Notes under the pieces: generated by a model
Seen by the model: the letters and a program-made list of their open reading frames with translations, nothing else
What the model was told of the DNA's origin: nothing
Database searches by the model: none
Program-made: the position numbers and the translations under genes
Shown here: positions 33,401-44,857 of the stretch, in pieces
Layout of the letters: each line of letters begins with the position of its first letter
How positions within the stretch are numbered: the stretch's first letter is position 1
Assembly (NCBI GenBank): GCA_947311845.1
Contig: CAMZMU010000096.1
Coordinates: 18,916,500-18,980,499 of the forward strand
Length of the DNA stretch: 64,000 nucleotides
DNA from: Poa pratensis
Lineage: Eukaryota > Streptophyta > Magnoliopsida > Poales > Poaceae
Direction: 5' to 3'

Positions 33401-33737
33401 CTGTGGGTTGACGGTCGCTGCCTTAAAGTGGTGGATCGTCCATAGAAGAAGAAGGAAAGTTCAGTGCGCATCCCCCCCTGTGCTCCCTTGGCTCTGTTCG
33501 TGTCTGGGTCTGTTTCTTGTTCGAGTCTGTGGTGTTTCGCTGGTAGCAGCGAAAAAATAAAAGTGGAACTGCAGTGTAATAGGGTAGTTTACGGGGTTGT
33601 AGCTTTGTTTGCCCTTTGCTGCTTTGTTCTCCTGGGACTGCACTCGGTAGTGCCCCGTTGATACTGTAAAACTCTGTACGCTGGAGGTTTCATTTTAAAT
33701 GGAACTGGGGCGTGGCCCTCTTTCTCTAAAAAAAAAA
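30413..33737 (+). mobile_element. 5'-truncated LINE nested in the hAT element
   Basis: A perfect 12-bp TSD, GAGCCAATAACA, lies at 30401-30412 and 33738-33749, and the 3' end has an A-run (33728-33737). Endonuclease sequence is missing: ORF2 homology starts near 30455, in the segment between endonuclease and reverse transcriptase, so reverse transcription stopped early. It lies downstream of the transposase stop and does not interrupt that gene. Confidence 0.93.
30455..33281 (+). pseudogene. LINE ORF2 fragment (reverse transcriptase and zf-RVT), frameshifted
   Basis: From 30579 the frame encodes the pre-RT region and GAPGPDGLS, stopping at 31122-31124. Another frame carries FRPITL, NRL and LDYEKAYDRVDHDFL up to 31477. 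A third carries [15 protein letters not shown] and the QYADDTLL catalytic box up to 31932. A last frame (31944-33278) has the connection region and a zf-RVT-type CVFC...HLLFEC motif. At least three frame changes are needed to join them, so no protein is made. The family differs from the LINE at 9.5-13.2 kb. Confidence 0.85.
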
Positions 33738-33749
33738 GAGCCAATAACA

Positions 33750-34761
33750 CATCAGAGCTGTGTTTTTCTCATCGGAGCAGTGTAATTATTGTAAGTAGTC
33801 ACCGGCGCTACTACTGATAACCTATTTTGACGTATCAAAGTGTTTTTTCAAGCAAACTCAGGATCAACACTGAATAAATAAACTCAGTATACTTATTACA
33901 CAGTAAATTTAAAGCCACCTCCTCTTCAATTTCTGCAGCATTGGATTGCATTATTATAAACAGAAAAATCACGAGTACAGCTGTTGTCACCTCCTCTTCA
34001 ATTTCTGCAGCATTAAGAAAGTTGAACATGAAAGTACTTGAAAGACTTAATAAAAATAACAGATAATTAAAAAAAGGTGTATGTAGTGCAGGGATATAAC
34101 AAAGACAATACAGAAAAGTAAGCATCGGTTGAATATGGTTGGATCATTTAATTCAGGAAGCGTCTAGTTAAATGAGGAAGATCAGGTTTGAAGTGATCAC
34201 ATATATTCAGAAGTAATTCACACATCATGCACTGTGTACTAGCAGTGTCCCATACATTAAAATTTGGAACCTAACATCAAAAACGAATTTCTGGAAACAT
34301 GGACACAATGTCACTGACTAGATGAAAATGGCATGTATGACAAGGACACCAACAGTAGTGAACAGACACAGCCATGTGCCATGTCCACTTCAGGGAAAAC
34401 CAGAACTACATGATCAACCTTATTTTCTCAAGTAACATAAGTCAAACCCACAAATCATTATCACTTCCTGCATACAGTACATAAATTGGATACAGCCTAG
34501 CACCAGTTCAATGACAAGTACAGACTGAAAGGCAAGAAGCACAAGACATTAGACTTTTCCAGAGGATTTCGACTCGAGCATGTGAACATAGTGTGAAAAT
34601 TTAGGACCAAGTAAATACTAACCTGCTTCAGCTCTCTCTTCCTTTCAAAGCCTATCATTCTTCCTAGCGTCTGAAAGTGGAAGAGAAATTTTATCAGACA
34701 CAAGAAAACATTATATGAGCCAAAGGAAAAAAACTTAAGGGAAAAAATGCATACATGCTGC
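33750..34761 (-). other. hAT 3' non-coding region
   Basis: The region lies between the LINE and the transposase stop. A 27-bp segment, cacctcctcttcaatttctg plus cagcatt, occurs twice (near 33916 and 33988). No ORF recognised. Confidence 0.6.
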
Positions 34762-37700
34762 CTAAAACCAATCCTGCAGACATATCAAAGCCTCAACGGT
34801 AGTGGGCGCGAGGCTGCTCCTATAGTCGCTGACGACGCGTCCTCCGGTGCTAAAAGCCGACTCGGAAGGCACAGTTGAAGCAGGGATGGCCAATACGTCA
34901 CGGGCAATTCTAGAGAGCACGGGATATATCTCAGATTTTACTATCCACCAATGTAGAATGTCAACCTCCTCCTTTCGAGGTGTCAACTGCTCTTTCAAAT
35001 ATTGATCTAGCTCGGTGCTTGACTGCTGTCTTTTACACTTCATGTACTGATCCCACTCTGCTAGTGGGTCGTTATCATCTTGAACCTCCTGAGTACCACT
35101 ATCTCTGTGTGACTCTCCAGCAACCTCTTTATTGTAATCATTGAAGAGCTCCTGCATGTTTTTCTTCACTTCAACCATCCATGTTTCTGCCTCCTCTGCA
35201 CTTCCAAAATCACTTAATAGATACTCAAGGAGGTCATACTTGTACCTCGGATCAAGAACAACAGGAATGCAAGCAGACATGTATGTTTCTTTCCCATATT
35301 GATTGAACTTAGTTTGCATCTGTTCAACCATACTTGCAATTATTATGTCCTGATCCGATGCTTCCTTCTTCTCAATTTTTCTGCTTAGAAGGGATCCTTC
35401 TTTATTCAGCAATTTCTTGATGTTCCATAGCTGGTAGAAGTAAAGATGAGATGTTGGATATTTTGAGCCTGAAAGTGTTTTGGTTGCTGTGTAGAAGACC
35501 TCCAACACCTTCAATACAGTTGCAGCCAATTTCCATTCAGAGTTCAAAGGAGCAAATATGTACTCCTTGTCTTGATTTTCTAGGGACTGGAATGCATTCC
35601 GAAGGGGTAAAGCTGCTTCAAGCATCAAGAAAGTTGAATTCCAGCGGCTGGTCACATCTGGACAAGGACTTACTGCAGGCAGTCCTTCATGGATGATAAT
35701 TCCTACAAACTTCTCAACTCTTGACTGTGAGCTTCTCACATATTTCACACTTTCTCTAATGTTATTGACAATATTTTTTATCACTTTAAGACCATCTTGT
35801 ACTATTAAATTGAACACATGAGTGGCACAACGAAAATGAAGCAGCTTCCCTTCCAAAACTAGAAAACCTTTTGTCTTCAAGTTTTTCCTCAGTGAGTTCA
35901 CCATGGCAGTGTTGACAGCTGCATTGTCCAAAGTAAAGCTAAACAGCTTGTCTTCTAAATTCCAGTCTTGAAGACTGTTTAGAACTAAGTTGAACATGTT
36001 CACTGAGTTGTGCGGTGTCTCTAACATAGCAAACCTTATGATATATTTGTGAAGCACCCAAGAATCACTAACAAAATGACAAGTAAGGCAGAAGTATCCC
36101 AATTTCTGGTTGGAGGTCCACATATCTCCTGTGAGTGATATGCGAGAGGCATAATTTTTGAAAACATCTTTCATCTCATCCCCATGATACTTCAATGCAT
36201 CTATACAATCATTCTTGATTGTTGTCCTAGAAATATCTTCAAACCATGGATTCAAGGAGGCCGTGAACTCTCTAAATGGTGTGTATTCAACTAAGGAAAA
36301 TGGCATTTCATTTATGACAATCAACTCTAGCAACTTCCTTCTTGCCCGCTTGGGATTGAACTTCCAATTAGGATCAATCCCATCAGGACGACCCATCTTT
36401 TCAACCATGTCGTTCATAGTAACTTTTGCTTCACATACCTTCAAATGTCGTTTCATGTGGCTGGTCCAGTGTCTCTACTAGCTGCAAATATCTCATGACA
36501 ATGATTGCATTTGCCTTTCACAAGCTTCCCATCCTTATAGATTGGTTCAGATTCTCTCCATATGTCCGATATCAACTTGCGGCGCTTTCGCTTCGATGCT
36601 ATACATGAATGGGAAAAAAGCTTAGTTAGCAAGGAGATCGTAGTCCTAGATTGGCTGACTTCCTTTTTCTGTCCTGAGATGCCTGTTAAACAAAGAAATT
36701 TTAGACTCGCAAATCTCGTATGTTCTTTCACGAGGTACTAATAATGATACGATTCAGCGGCACATCTACCATTTGGTGGAGAAGATCAGGACAGGAGGAG
36801 ACAAAAATAGGATATGATATGATATAGGCATATGAGTAGTTCACAAGGAGGCTTCCAACGAACCAACTAATTAAAACAAGGCACTTCCTATCCCATCCAA
36901 GGCTCTGCTCTCTACTACCAGCATGGAGACATATATAATATAAGTTCAAAAATCACACCAGTTGGTTTAGGCATTTACGTTTCTCCAAATCTACCTCAGT
37001 TGTCACATGTTCACATTGTCAGAAGTTCAGAAATTAACTCAGCCTACGGACATACAGATGCCAAAGAATTTTCGGAGCAGTGCTGCAACCGATCATATTA
37101 AGCTATTATTACTAGCATTTATGTTCAAAACATTCGGTACAACATAGTACTGAACTTGATCATATACTTGATCGACACAAACTAGGTTTAGGTAAAGCAA
37201 ACATCCATCTAATCTAGGCCTTTAACATCCATCTAACCTAGGTTTTCAATGGCGACTATCTACAAATCAAAAACAGTAAACATATCCTGGTACTCTCTAC
37301 TTACAAACAAACCAGAATACCCACATCTCTGCCTCTACCTTTATCAAGAAGGAATAGCATGAATTGCCTTCAGCTCCGAATTGCAAGTAGGCATTCATAT
37401 ACAAGCACACAAGCTCTAACTTACCAGCAAGAGGGTCTGTAATATTCAAGGCACTGAATGTAAACATGTAAAATCAGGTAATACACCTAAAGTAAATTTT
37501 CTTCAGGAATGTGTTTGTATAGCTAACGTGAATTTCTGCAGAGGATTGCTTAAGATATATCAGAGGTGTGCCTCACGGTTGTGAATAGATCATTACTATA
37601 TGGGAGATTCACAACTCAATTCAGAAAAGCTAGTCTATATACGGTACCTTGATGATTTTGGGGACGAGGGAGCTATTCTTGGACTGCGGCGTCTGCGGCT

Positions 37701-37911
37701 TCTTCCTGCCGCCGGCGTCTGTGCACATCTTGGGATCACCGCCACCGTCCGTGCCAAGATGTGGTTCGCCGCCATCGATATCTTGGCCGTCCATCCTCCC
37801 CATGCCGTCCGTGCCAAGCTGTGGTTCGCCGCCATTGACCACCATTGGATCGAGGAAGGGAATCGAGGGAGAGGACCCCGGACCCGGAGCCGGAGGAGGA
37901 AGGGCGGCCAT
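34762..37911 (-). pseudogene. hAT transposase (BED finger-RNase H-like-hATC), one frameshift
   Basis: The main exon (36456-34762, about 564 codons) has the hAT RNase H-like fold (GDMWTS with the first Asp, then RCATHVFNLIVQ with the conserved C-H pair, then SRWNST) and the C-terminal hATC dimerisation domain (IPASTVPSESAFSTGGRVVS, ICLQDW). Just upstream the BED zinc finger reads SDIWRESEP...CNHCHEIF in one frame but its HxxxxC half (KRHLKVC) in another. One base seems missing within 36463-36467. A first exon is likely at 37911-37648: an ATG, Pro/Gly-rich sequence with two GGEP(Q/H)LGTDG repeats, and a donor AAG|GTACCG. The exact first acceptor (near 36600) is not settled. The DNA-binding finger is broken; the catalytic part is otherwise open. 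A shorter protein from a downstream ATG (36456) would lack the finger. Confidence 0.85.
36735..37647 (-). other. hAT transposase first intron (inferred)
   Basis: AT-rich, no long ORF, between the donor at 37647 and the BED-finger exon. A small extra exon cannot be excluded. Confidence 0.45.
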
Positions 37912-38336
37912 GGCGGCGGGCGCAAGAGGAGCACTCTCCTGCGGCGCGAGAGGAGCCCTCTCCTGGCGGCAGTCGGCGGCGGTCGGCGGTGGCTGGTGCC
38001 CTCTCCTGCGGGACGGTCGGCGGCGGTCGGCGGTGGCCGCAGCCCTCTCTTGCGGTCGCTCCACGAGACCCCGATGCGGAAAGCTGATATGCGGCACGCC
38101 GTGGAAACCGTGGGACGGCCCGCATACGCTGTTCTTTTTTTTTCCAATTATGTGGATCCTCGCATATATTGCTAAGTGGGCCGCAATTTGCGGCGCCGCG
38201 GACAGCCCATTACTTACTAGTATTTGGATTAATTTTATGTATATTCTTTGGTTAAATGTGAAGTCCACAAGCCCAATTGTAAGCTTGGCACCCCCACCGA
38301 TTTGTTACTAGATCCGCCACTGATGCGTGCTGGGAT

Positions 38337-38434
38337 TACTTCCTTCATCTGGAAAAGGATATTACTAAAGTGGATATATTTATACATATCTTAATGCTAA
38401 ATAAAACCATTTTGGTCAATAGACGGAGGGAGTA
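38337..38434. mobile_element. Decayed Stowaway/Mariner-type MITE
   Basis: About 98 bp from tacttccttcatctggaaa to gacggagggagta. The right end is a clean Stowaway terminus and the left is a degraded version of the same inverted repeat. TA is present at both ends. Confidence 0.55.
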
Positions 38435-39239
38435 GTACCGAAAAACCTAGTATCTACCTCGGATATAGCTGGCTATCAGAAAGAAAACAACAGGTTGCTC
38501 CTGGAGGTCAGCGAAACGCTGACCCTACTCGTGGAGAACTGGACAAGGTAGGAGTGAGGGAGTGAGTAGAGTGCCTATGCTGTTTAGCCTGATGCAGATA
38601 ATGTATCCATGGAGTGACGGCCTCTAATTGTTATTTGCAACATGCAAAGTAAATCAATCACCTGGAAAAGAGGATTTCAAATAGTACAACTTACATATGC
38701 AAAGATACTACAATATACACTATTTTTTTTGTTAATGGTGTTTCAATACCATGTACTAAGACATGCACACTTTGTTAATTGTTTACTTGCTAGACAATTT
38801 TGACCATGCAAAATTAGCGTCATTGGTTCACTGTATACTCTACAAATTTCTACAAAGATGCTTACTTAATCATACAGTAGTAAATGGCTATTAAAACATT
38901 TGTTAGATCATATTCCTTACATGTATTTACCAAACTATCTATAAAGTATAAATATTATGCGTTGTAGAGAAACACAGTTCCGAAATGAACTTGTTACAAA
39001 ATGCATCTTAGTATCTTTCGATGAATTCTACAAACAAAAAACACCACAACTAATATTTAGTAATATTGTCAATTATTTGGTTATACTATGCGAATAAATG
39101 TAAAAATATAGTTGTAATACTAAAACGTAACAAAAATAAGATCCAAAGAATTATAAATGTTCAGTATAAATTATATTCATTTTCATTCGCTCTGCGCCCC
39201 AATTTTTATTATACCGGATCTACGTCGACAAAGGTCGAG
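38435..39239. other. Intergenic, AT-rich
   Basis: No ORF or repeat recognised between the MITE remnant and the start of duplicated host sequence. Confidence 0.5.
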
Positions 39240-39899
39240 AAGACCAAGCGCAACGAGGAGAAGGAGTTGGCGCCATCCTACGCCAGCCACCCCACCGCCA
39301 AGCGTGATGATGAGGAGGAAATGGAGCTAGGTTTCCCCGACACATCATTGCGGCCACTGGATCGGGCTTCCCCGCCAACTGATATGGCGTCGCCGTCCCT
39401 GGAGCCGTGAAAATGGTCGAAGATGTTCAAACTTTTTCACGAATCTAGCCGAGGAGGTCGTGGAGATGGGGTGCTCATCCTCGGCGAGTATGGAAGGCAG
39501 GTGGAGCGCAGCGGCGACGACGGATGGGGAGAAGCTTAAAGGGGAAGCTGACGGAGGCGCGAAGGGTGAGGGAACGGAGACCATGCAGAGCAATTTTGTT
39601 TCCGATGGTTGTTTTTTTATAGAATACATATGTAAGAACCAACTTGCGAGCCAGAAAATTGACCTTTTTTGTTTGTTTGCAAAAGTGCCGGCTCGACAAG
39701 ACTTAGTGAGTAGAAGTTTGTTGGAATCTAAGAAACTTATCTTTCTCGTTATTTTTGCAAAATGCGTCTGCCTCTAAATCATCTGCGCCTTGATGTATTT
39801 AGTACGGGTGCAGCCTTACTCAAAGTTTGATGATGTGGGGTCCGTGCACATGTATCTGCCAAATGATTGTAAGTATCATCCAGTAGTCATCATGACGAC
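39240..39899 (+). repeat. Tandem segmental duplication, copy A, left part
   Basis: It aligns with 55655-56236: shared blocks include ccgccaagcg(t/c)gatgatgagg, tctagccga, and cacatgtatctgccaaatga near the end. The 660 bp contain a short open frame (to 39410) that is not kept in copy B, so coding is doubtful. The CACTA element interrupts the copy at 39900; it resumes at 51849. Confidence 0.75.
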
Positions 39900-40043
39900 C
39901 ACTAGTAGAAAAACCATCTTTGGTCCAGGGCCGCCCCAGCCATTAGCCCCGGTTCAGGTAAAAACCGGGACCAGTGCCTGGCACTGGTCCCGGTTCGAGT
40001 TGCCACGGCCCCGTGGACCATTGGTCCCGGTTCGGTTGGGGGT

Positions 40044-40126
40044 ATTGGTCCCGGTTCTTGGCACGAACCGGGACCAAAGCTCCAGCGGAGCTTTGGTCCC
40101 GGTTCGTGCCAAGAACCGGGACCAAT
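40044..40126. repeat. Perfect 40-bp inverted repeat with 3-base loop
   Basis: Arms 40044-40083 and 40087-40126 are exact reverse complements around agc. Each arm contains ggtcccggttc in both orientations. It lies in the CACTA left subterminal region, just upstream of the TATA box. If transcribed it would fold into a long perfect hairpin. Confidence 0.9.
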
Positions 40127-40139
40127 ACCCCTCCCTGCC

Positions 40140-40147
40140 TATAAATA
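40140..40147 (+). promoter_or_regulatory. TATA box, likely promoter of the TNP2 transposase gene
   Basis: tataaata directly follows the subterminal repeats, about 280 bases before the transposase ATG. A 5' UTR with an intron is likely, as the ATG at 40425 follows an acceptor-like atgcag. Confidence 0.55.
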
Positions 40148-40424
40148 ACCCCCACCCCCTTCTCTCCTCTTTTTTTTTCTCTTGGATTGGTGGGAAGTGG
40201 GTGCTATTTTTTTTTCCTTTGCCACGCACAAGATGTGTTCGATGAAATGCCCGACCCACACTTAAGTTCACACAAATGATATCCTCGGCCGAGGTTAGCA
40301 ACTTTATCCTTTTCGTCTGTAATTGATACAGAAATATTGCACGTGTCGATGTACGGTGGTCATTTCACTATTCAAGATGTTATTGTAATGGTATTTGATA
40401 AACTTAATTATATATATGATGCAG

Positions 40425-43400
40425 ATGGATGCACGGATGCGATGGATGTACGGCGAACGACGCAGTTCCGAGTTTATTGCAGGCCTGCATAAATTTCTCG
40501 ATGTGGCTGAGGCAAACAAAGTGAATAATTTTATGCCTTGTCCATGTGAGAAGTGTCGGAACGTCAGGGAGTACTCTGACCCGAGAACCATTCAAGACCA
40601 CGTGATTCGGAAAGGTTTCATGCCCAGCTATAATTGTTGGACCAAGCACGGAGAAAGAGGGGTTACGATGGAAGACAATGAAGAAGAGGAGGATGATGAC
40701 AACTATCCTATGTTCCCTGAGGAATGCGGTGATACTGTTATGGAAGACGTTGAAGAAGAAAGAGGTGAACATCGGGCATCAGATGAGCCCGCTGATGGTC
40801 TTGGTGGGGTCATTTCTGATGCAAAGCGAGAATGCGATACAGAAAAGGAGAAGCTAAAGTTGGAGGCCATGCTTGAGGATCACAAAAAGTTGCTGTACCC
40901 AAACTGCGAAGATGGCAGCACAAAGCTCGGTACCACACTGGAACTGCTGAAATGGAAGGCAGAGACTGGTTGTTCTGACAAGGGATTTGAGAAGTTACTG
41001 AAAATAATGAAGCCGAAGCTTCCAAAGGATAACGAATTGCCCGAGACTACATACGAAGCAAAGAAGGCTATCTGCCCTCTAGGATTAGATGTGCAGAAGA
41101 TACATGCATGCATTAATGACTGCATCCTGTACCGCGGTGAGTACGAGAACATGGATAAATGCCCGGTATGCAATGCACTGCGGTACAAGATAAGACAAGA
41201 TGACCCTGGTGATGTTGAGGGCGATGACGAGCCCCCCCGGAAGAGGGTTCCTGCTAAGGTGATGTGGTATGCTCCTATAATACCACGGTTGAAACGTCTG
41301 TTCAGAAACAAAGAGCATGCCAGGTTGTTGCGATGGCACAAAGAAGAGCGTAAGAAAGACGGGAAGTTGAGACACCCCGCCGATGGGTCCCAGTGGAGAA
41401 AAATCGACAGAGAGTTCCCGACATTTTCAGATGACGCAAGGAACTTAAGATTTGGTCTAAGTACAGATGGCTTTAATCCTTTTGGGGAGCAGAGCTCCAG
41501 TCATAGCACTTGGCCCGTGACTCTATGTATCTACAACCTTCCTCCTTGGTTGTGCATGAAGCGGAAGTTCATTATGATGCCAGTGCTCATCCAAGGCCCG
41601 AAGCAACCCGGCAACGACATTGATGTGTACCTAAGGCCATTAGTTGATGAACTTTTGCAGTTGTGGTCCGAACCAGGTGTACGTGTGTGGGATGAGCACA
41701 AACAACAGGAATTTGACCTACGAGCGTTGCTGTTCGTAACCATCAATGATTGGCCTGCTCTTAGTAACATTTCAGGACAGTCAAACAAGGGATACAATGC
41801 ATGCACGCACTGTTTAGATAAGACTGAAAGTATACATTTGGGAAACAAGAATGTGTACCTGGGGCATCGTCGATTTCTTCCGAACAGTCATGCCGTAAGA
41901 AAGCCCGGCAAGCATTTCAACGGTGAGGCAGATCGCCGGAAGAAGCCTAACCTCCCTGATGGTGATGTTATATATGACATGGTCAAGGATTTAGAAGTAA
42001 TCTTTGGAAAGGGTCCTGGCAGTCTATCTGTTCCGAATGACGCTGACAACCACGTACCCATATGGAAGAAGTGCTCTATATTCTGGGAGCTACCCTATTG
42101 GAAAGTCCTAGAGGTCCGGTCTTCAATCGACGTGATGCACGTGACGAAGAATCTTTGCGTGAACCTGCTAGGCTTCCTGGGCGTGTATGGGAAGACAAAA
42201 GATACACCGGAAGCACGGGCAGACCAGCAACGTATGAAAGACCCATACAACAAGCAGACGGATAAAGGGCGTCAATACTTAAGCAGCTACGCTCTTACCA
42301 AAGCAGAGAAGGAAATCTTTTTTGAATGCCTGAGCAGTATCAAGGTCCCGGCTGGCTTCTCGTCAAATATAAAGGGAATAATAAATATGGCAGAGAAAAA
42401 ATTCCAGAACCTGAAGTCTCATGATTGCCACGTGATTATGACGCAGTTGCTTCCGGTTGCATTGAGGGGGCTTCTACCGGAAAATGTTCGAGTACCCATT
42501 GTGAAGCTATGTGCATTCCTCAATGCAATATCTCAGAAGGTCATCGATCCAGTAACTCTACCAAGTTTACAGAAGGCTGTGGTCCAATGTCTTGTCAGCT
42601 TCGAGTTGGTGTTCCCCCCATCATTCTTCAATATTATGACGCATCTCCTGGTTCACCTAGTCGACGAGATTGCCATTCTCGGTCCTGTATTTCTACACAA
42701 TATGTTCCCCTTCGAGAGGTTCATGGGAGTCTTGAAGAAATATGTTCATAACCGTGCTAGGCCAGAAGGAAGCATCTCAAGGGCTATGGAACAGAAGAGG
42801 TCATTGAGTTCTGTGTTGACTTTATTCCTGACCTTAAGCCGATTGGTGTTCCTGAATCGCGGCATGAGGGGAGACTGAGTGGAAAAGGCACGCTAGGAAA
42901 GAAAGCACTGATATGTAGGGACGGGCATTCTTTAACTCAAGCACACTACACAGTTCTACAAAGTTCCACCTTCGTGGCTCCGTATATCGAGGAACACAAG
43001 AATTATGTACGCTCCAAGAACCCGGGGAAGGATGACTCCTGGATTAAAGAAAAACACATGGAGACCTTCGGCAGTTGGTTGCGATTACAGCTCATGAATG
43101 ACACCACTGTCGGAGATCAGCTCTACTTGTTGGCCGCGTCACCATCTTCGACTGTATTGAATTTCCAAGGGTACGAGATAAATGGGAATACATTTTACAC
43201 GATCGCCCAAGATAAAAAGAGCACCAACCAGAACAGTGGTGTCCGCTTTGATGCAACAAACGACGATGGGCAAAAGGACACATACTATGGTCGCATAGAG
43301 GAGATATGGGAACTTGACTATGGACCTACTTTTAAGGTCCCTTTGTTTCGGTGCAGTTGGGTCAACATGAATGGAGAAGGGATAAAGGTAGACCAGCTGT

Positions 43401-43732
43401 ACGGGATGACAACAGTGGATCTCAAGAATCTTGGTTGTTACAAGAACGAACCATTCGTCCTAGCCAATGATGTGGCTCAGGTTTTCTATGTGAAGGACAT
43501 GTCCTCCAGACCGAAAAAAAGAAAAAACAAGCAAACGAATACATCAGACGATGAGCCAAAGCGTCACGTAGTTCTTTCAGGGAAAAGAAACATCGTGGGA
43601 GTCGAGGACAAGACAGACATGTCAGCAGATTATGATAAGTTTGATGAAATTCCGCCCTTCACAGTGAGAACTGACCCAAGCATCCCGTTAAATAATGAAG
43701 ATGCTCCATGGTTACGGCTGAAGCGATCATAG
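40425..43732 (+). pseudogene. CACTA TNP2-type transposase (TNPD-like), one frameshift
   Basis: The start at 40425 (after atgcag, a probable acceptor) gives MDARMRWMYGERR, the opening of the transposase-associated domain, with the CPCEKC motif and SYNCWTKHGE. An acidic linker follows. The TNP2/transposase_21 region spans roughly residues 280-540 (AKVMWYAPIIPRLKRLF, TVTLCIYNLPP-like segment, GYNACTHC, SIDVMHVTKNLC). Then comes a DUF4218-like part (NIMTHLLVHLVDEI, MFPFERFMG). At about 42778-42783 the frame drops by one base. The second frame continues without stops to 43732 and contains a DUF4216-like stretch (WELDYGPTFKVPLFRC). TNP2 proteins cut and join CACTA ends. With the frameshift the last 300 or so residues are lost, leaving about 818. 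A single lesion suggests recent loss or a base error. Confidence 0.9.
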
Positions 43733-43735
43733 GCC

Positions 43736-44357
43736 AGGGACATACGCGAAGAAGGGTTCATGGCTTTTATGTAAATCAATGTAATGTATTAAACCTTTAT
43801 GTGATGTGTAGTAATGTATTAAACCTTTATGTGGTGAAAACCATAATACACGAAATGGGAGTTTCCATCTAGAAGAAATGGGTTATATCACATGTGAGTT
43901 TTCTTTTTTGTTTTCTGTTAATTAATTGCATGACGACCGGTGAAACACGCGTGGTAGGTGGTTCGTGAGTTTGAGCGCCACTTCGGTCCAAGCAGTGGTA
44001 AGACGTCTCTGATGATCTACAACCGTCCGGCAAGACGTCTCTGATGATCTGCAACCGTTTGGAACGGTCGCAGGTCATCAGAGACGTCTTGCCACTGGTT
44101 GCCCAAAGATGCCTCTCCGAGTGACGCTGGAATGTTTTGTGTTTGAGCGCCACTTCGATCCAAGCAGCGGCAAGACGTCTCTGATGATCTACAACCGTCC
44201 GGCAACACATCTCTGATGATCTGCAACCGTTTGGAACAGTCGCAGGTCATCAGAGACGTCTTGCCGCTGGTTGCCCAAAGATGCCTCTCCGAGTGACGCT
44301 GGAATGTTTTGTGTGAGTGAGTAACCTGTCTGAGGAGGGCGGCTATATATAGGGTAC
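43736..44357. repeat. CACTA internal non-coding, with two tandem copies of about 172 bp
   Basis: Copies start at 43969 and 44141 (gtttgagcgccacttcg) and end near 44312. Each copy itself holds direct and inverted versions of gacgtctctgatgatctgca, so each can fold back. Before them, aatgtattaaacctttatgt occurs twice (near 43780 and 43813) at what may be the 3' end of the transposase transcript. Confidence 0.85.
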
Positions 44358-44700
44358 GTGTGCTTCTTTAGTCCCGGTTGGTAACACCAACCGGGTCATG
44401 TGGCTCACGAAGTGGTCGTGATACTGCTGATCCAACAGCTCACAATCCCTCAAAAGAAACACACCCCTGATCCAACGTCTCACAAGCGCTTGAAAGAAAC
44501 ACACGATCCGTGTGCTTCTTTAGTCCCGGTTGGTAACACCAACCGGGTCATGTGGCTCACGAAGTGGTCGTGATACTGCTGATCCAACAGCTCACAATCC
44601 CTCAAAAGAAACACACCCCTGATCCAACGGCTCACAAGCGATTGAAAGAAACACACGATCTGTGTGCTTCTTTAGTCACGGTTGGTAACACCAACCGGGA
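44358..44700. repeat. Tandem 152-bp units with agtcccggttggtaacacc hairpins
   Basis: Units start at 44358, 44510 and 44662 (the third is partial). Each opens gtgtgcttctttagtc and includes a small ggttggtaacaccaacc hairpin. They mimic CACTA subterminal repeats inside the element. Confidence 0.85.
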
Positions 44701-44786
44701 CTAAAGACGGGCTTTGCGGTCACGACATGTGTCCTCCCCAGCGCTTCCCTGGGCACGTGTCCTCCCCCAGCGCTGCCCTGGAGGTC

Positions 44787-44796
44787 TTTATATATT
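44787..44796 (+). promoter_or_regulatory. TATA box of the small CACTA-borne ORF
   Basis: tttatatatt lies about 62 bases before the ATG at 44858, good spacing for a core promoter. Confidence 0.5.
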
Positions 44797-44857
44797 GCCG
44801 CCGACGGGGTAAACCTTAATCCACCATTCCTAGCCACGAACGCATCGTCTCCACGAG

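Larger units (their letters stand above)
29997..38322 (-). mobile_element. hAT DNA transposon, complete but with a broken transposase
   Basis: Terminal inverted repeats CAGGGGCGGATCCA (29997-30010) and TAGATCCGCCACTG (38309-38322) match at 12 of 14 positions. The perfect 8-bp TSD ATGCGTGC (29989-29996 and 38323-38330) is the hAT hallmark. A transposase gene runs on the minus strand (37911-34762). The 8.3 kb length includes a 3.3 kb LINE inserted at 30413-33737, so the original element was about 5 kb. Confidence 0.95.

Noticed and set aside
37600..38311. Plus-strand ORFs of 191 and 220 codons
   Set aside because: They are antisense to the first exon and leader of the hAT transposase and contain its repeats in reverse.
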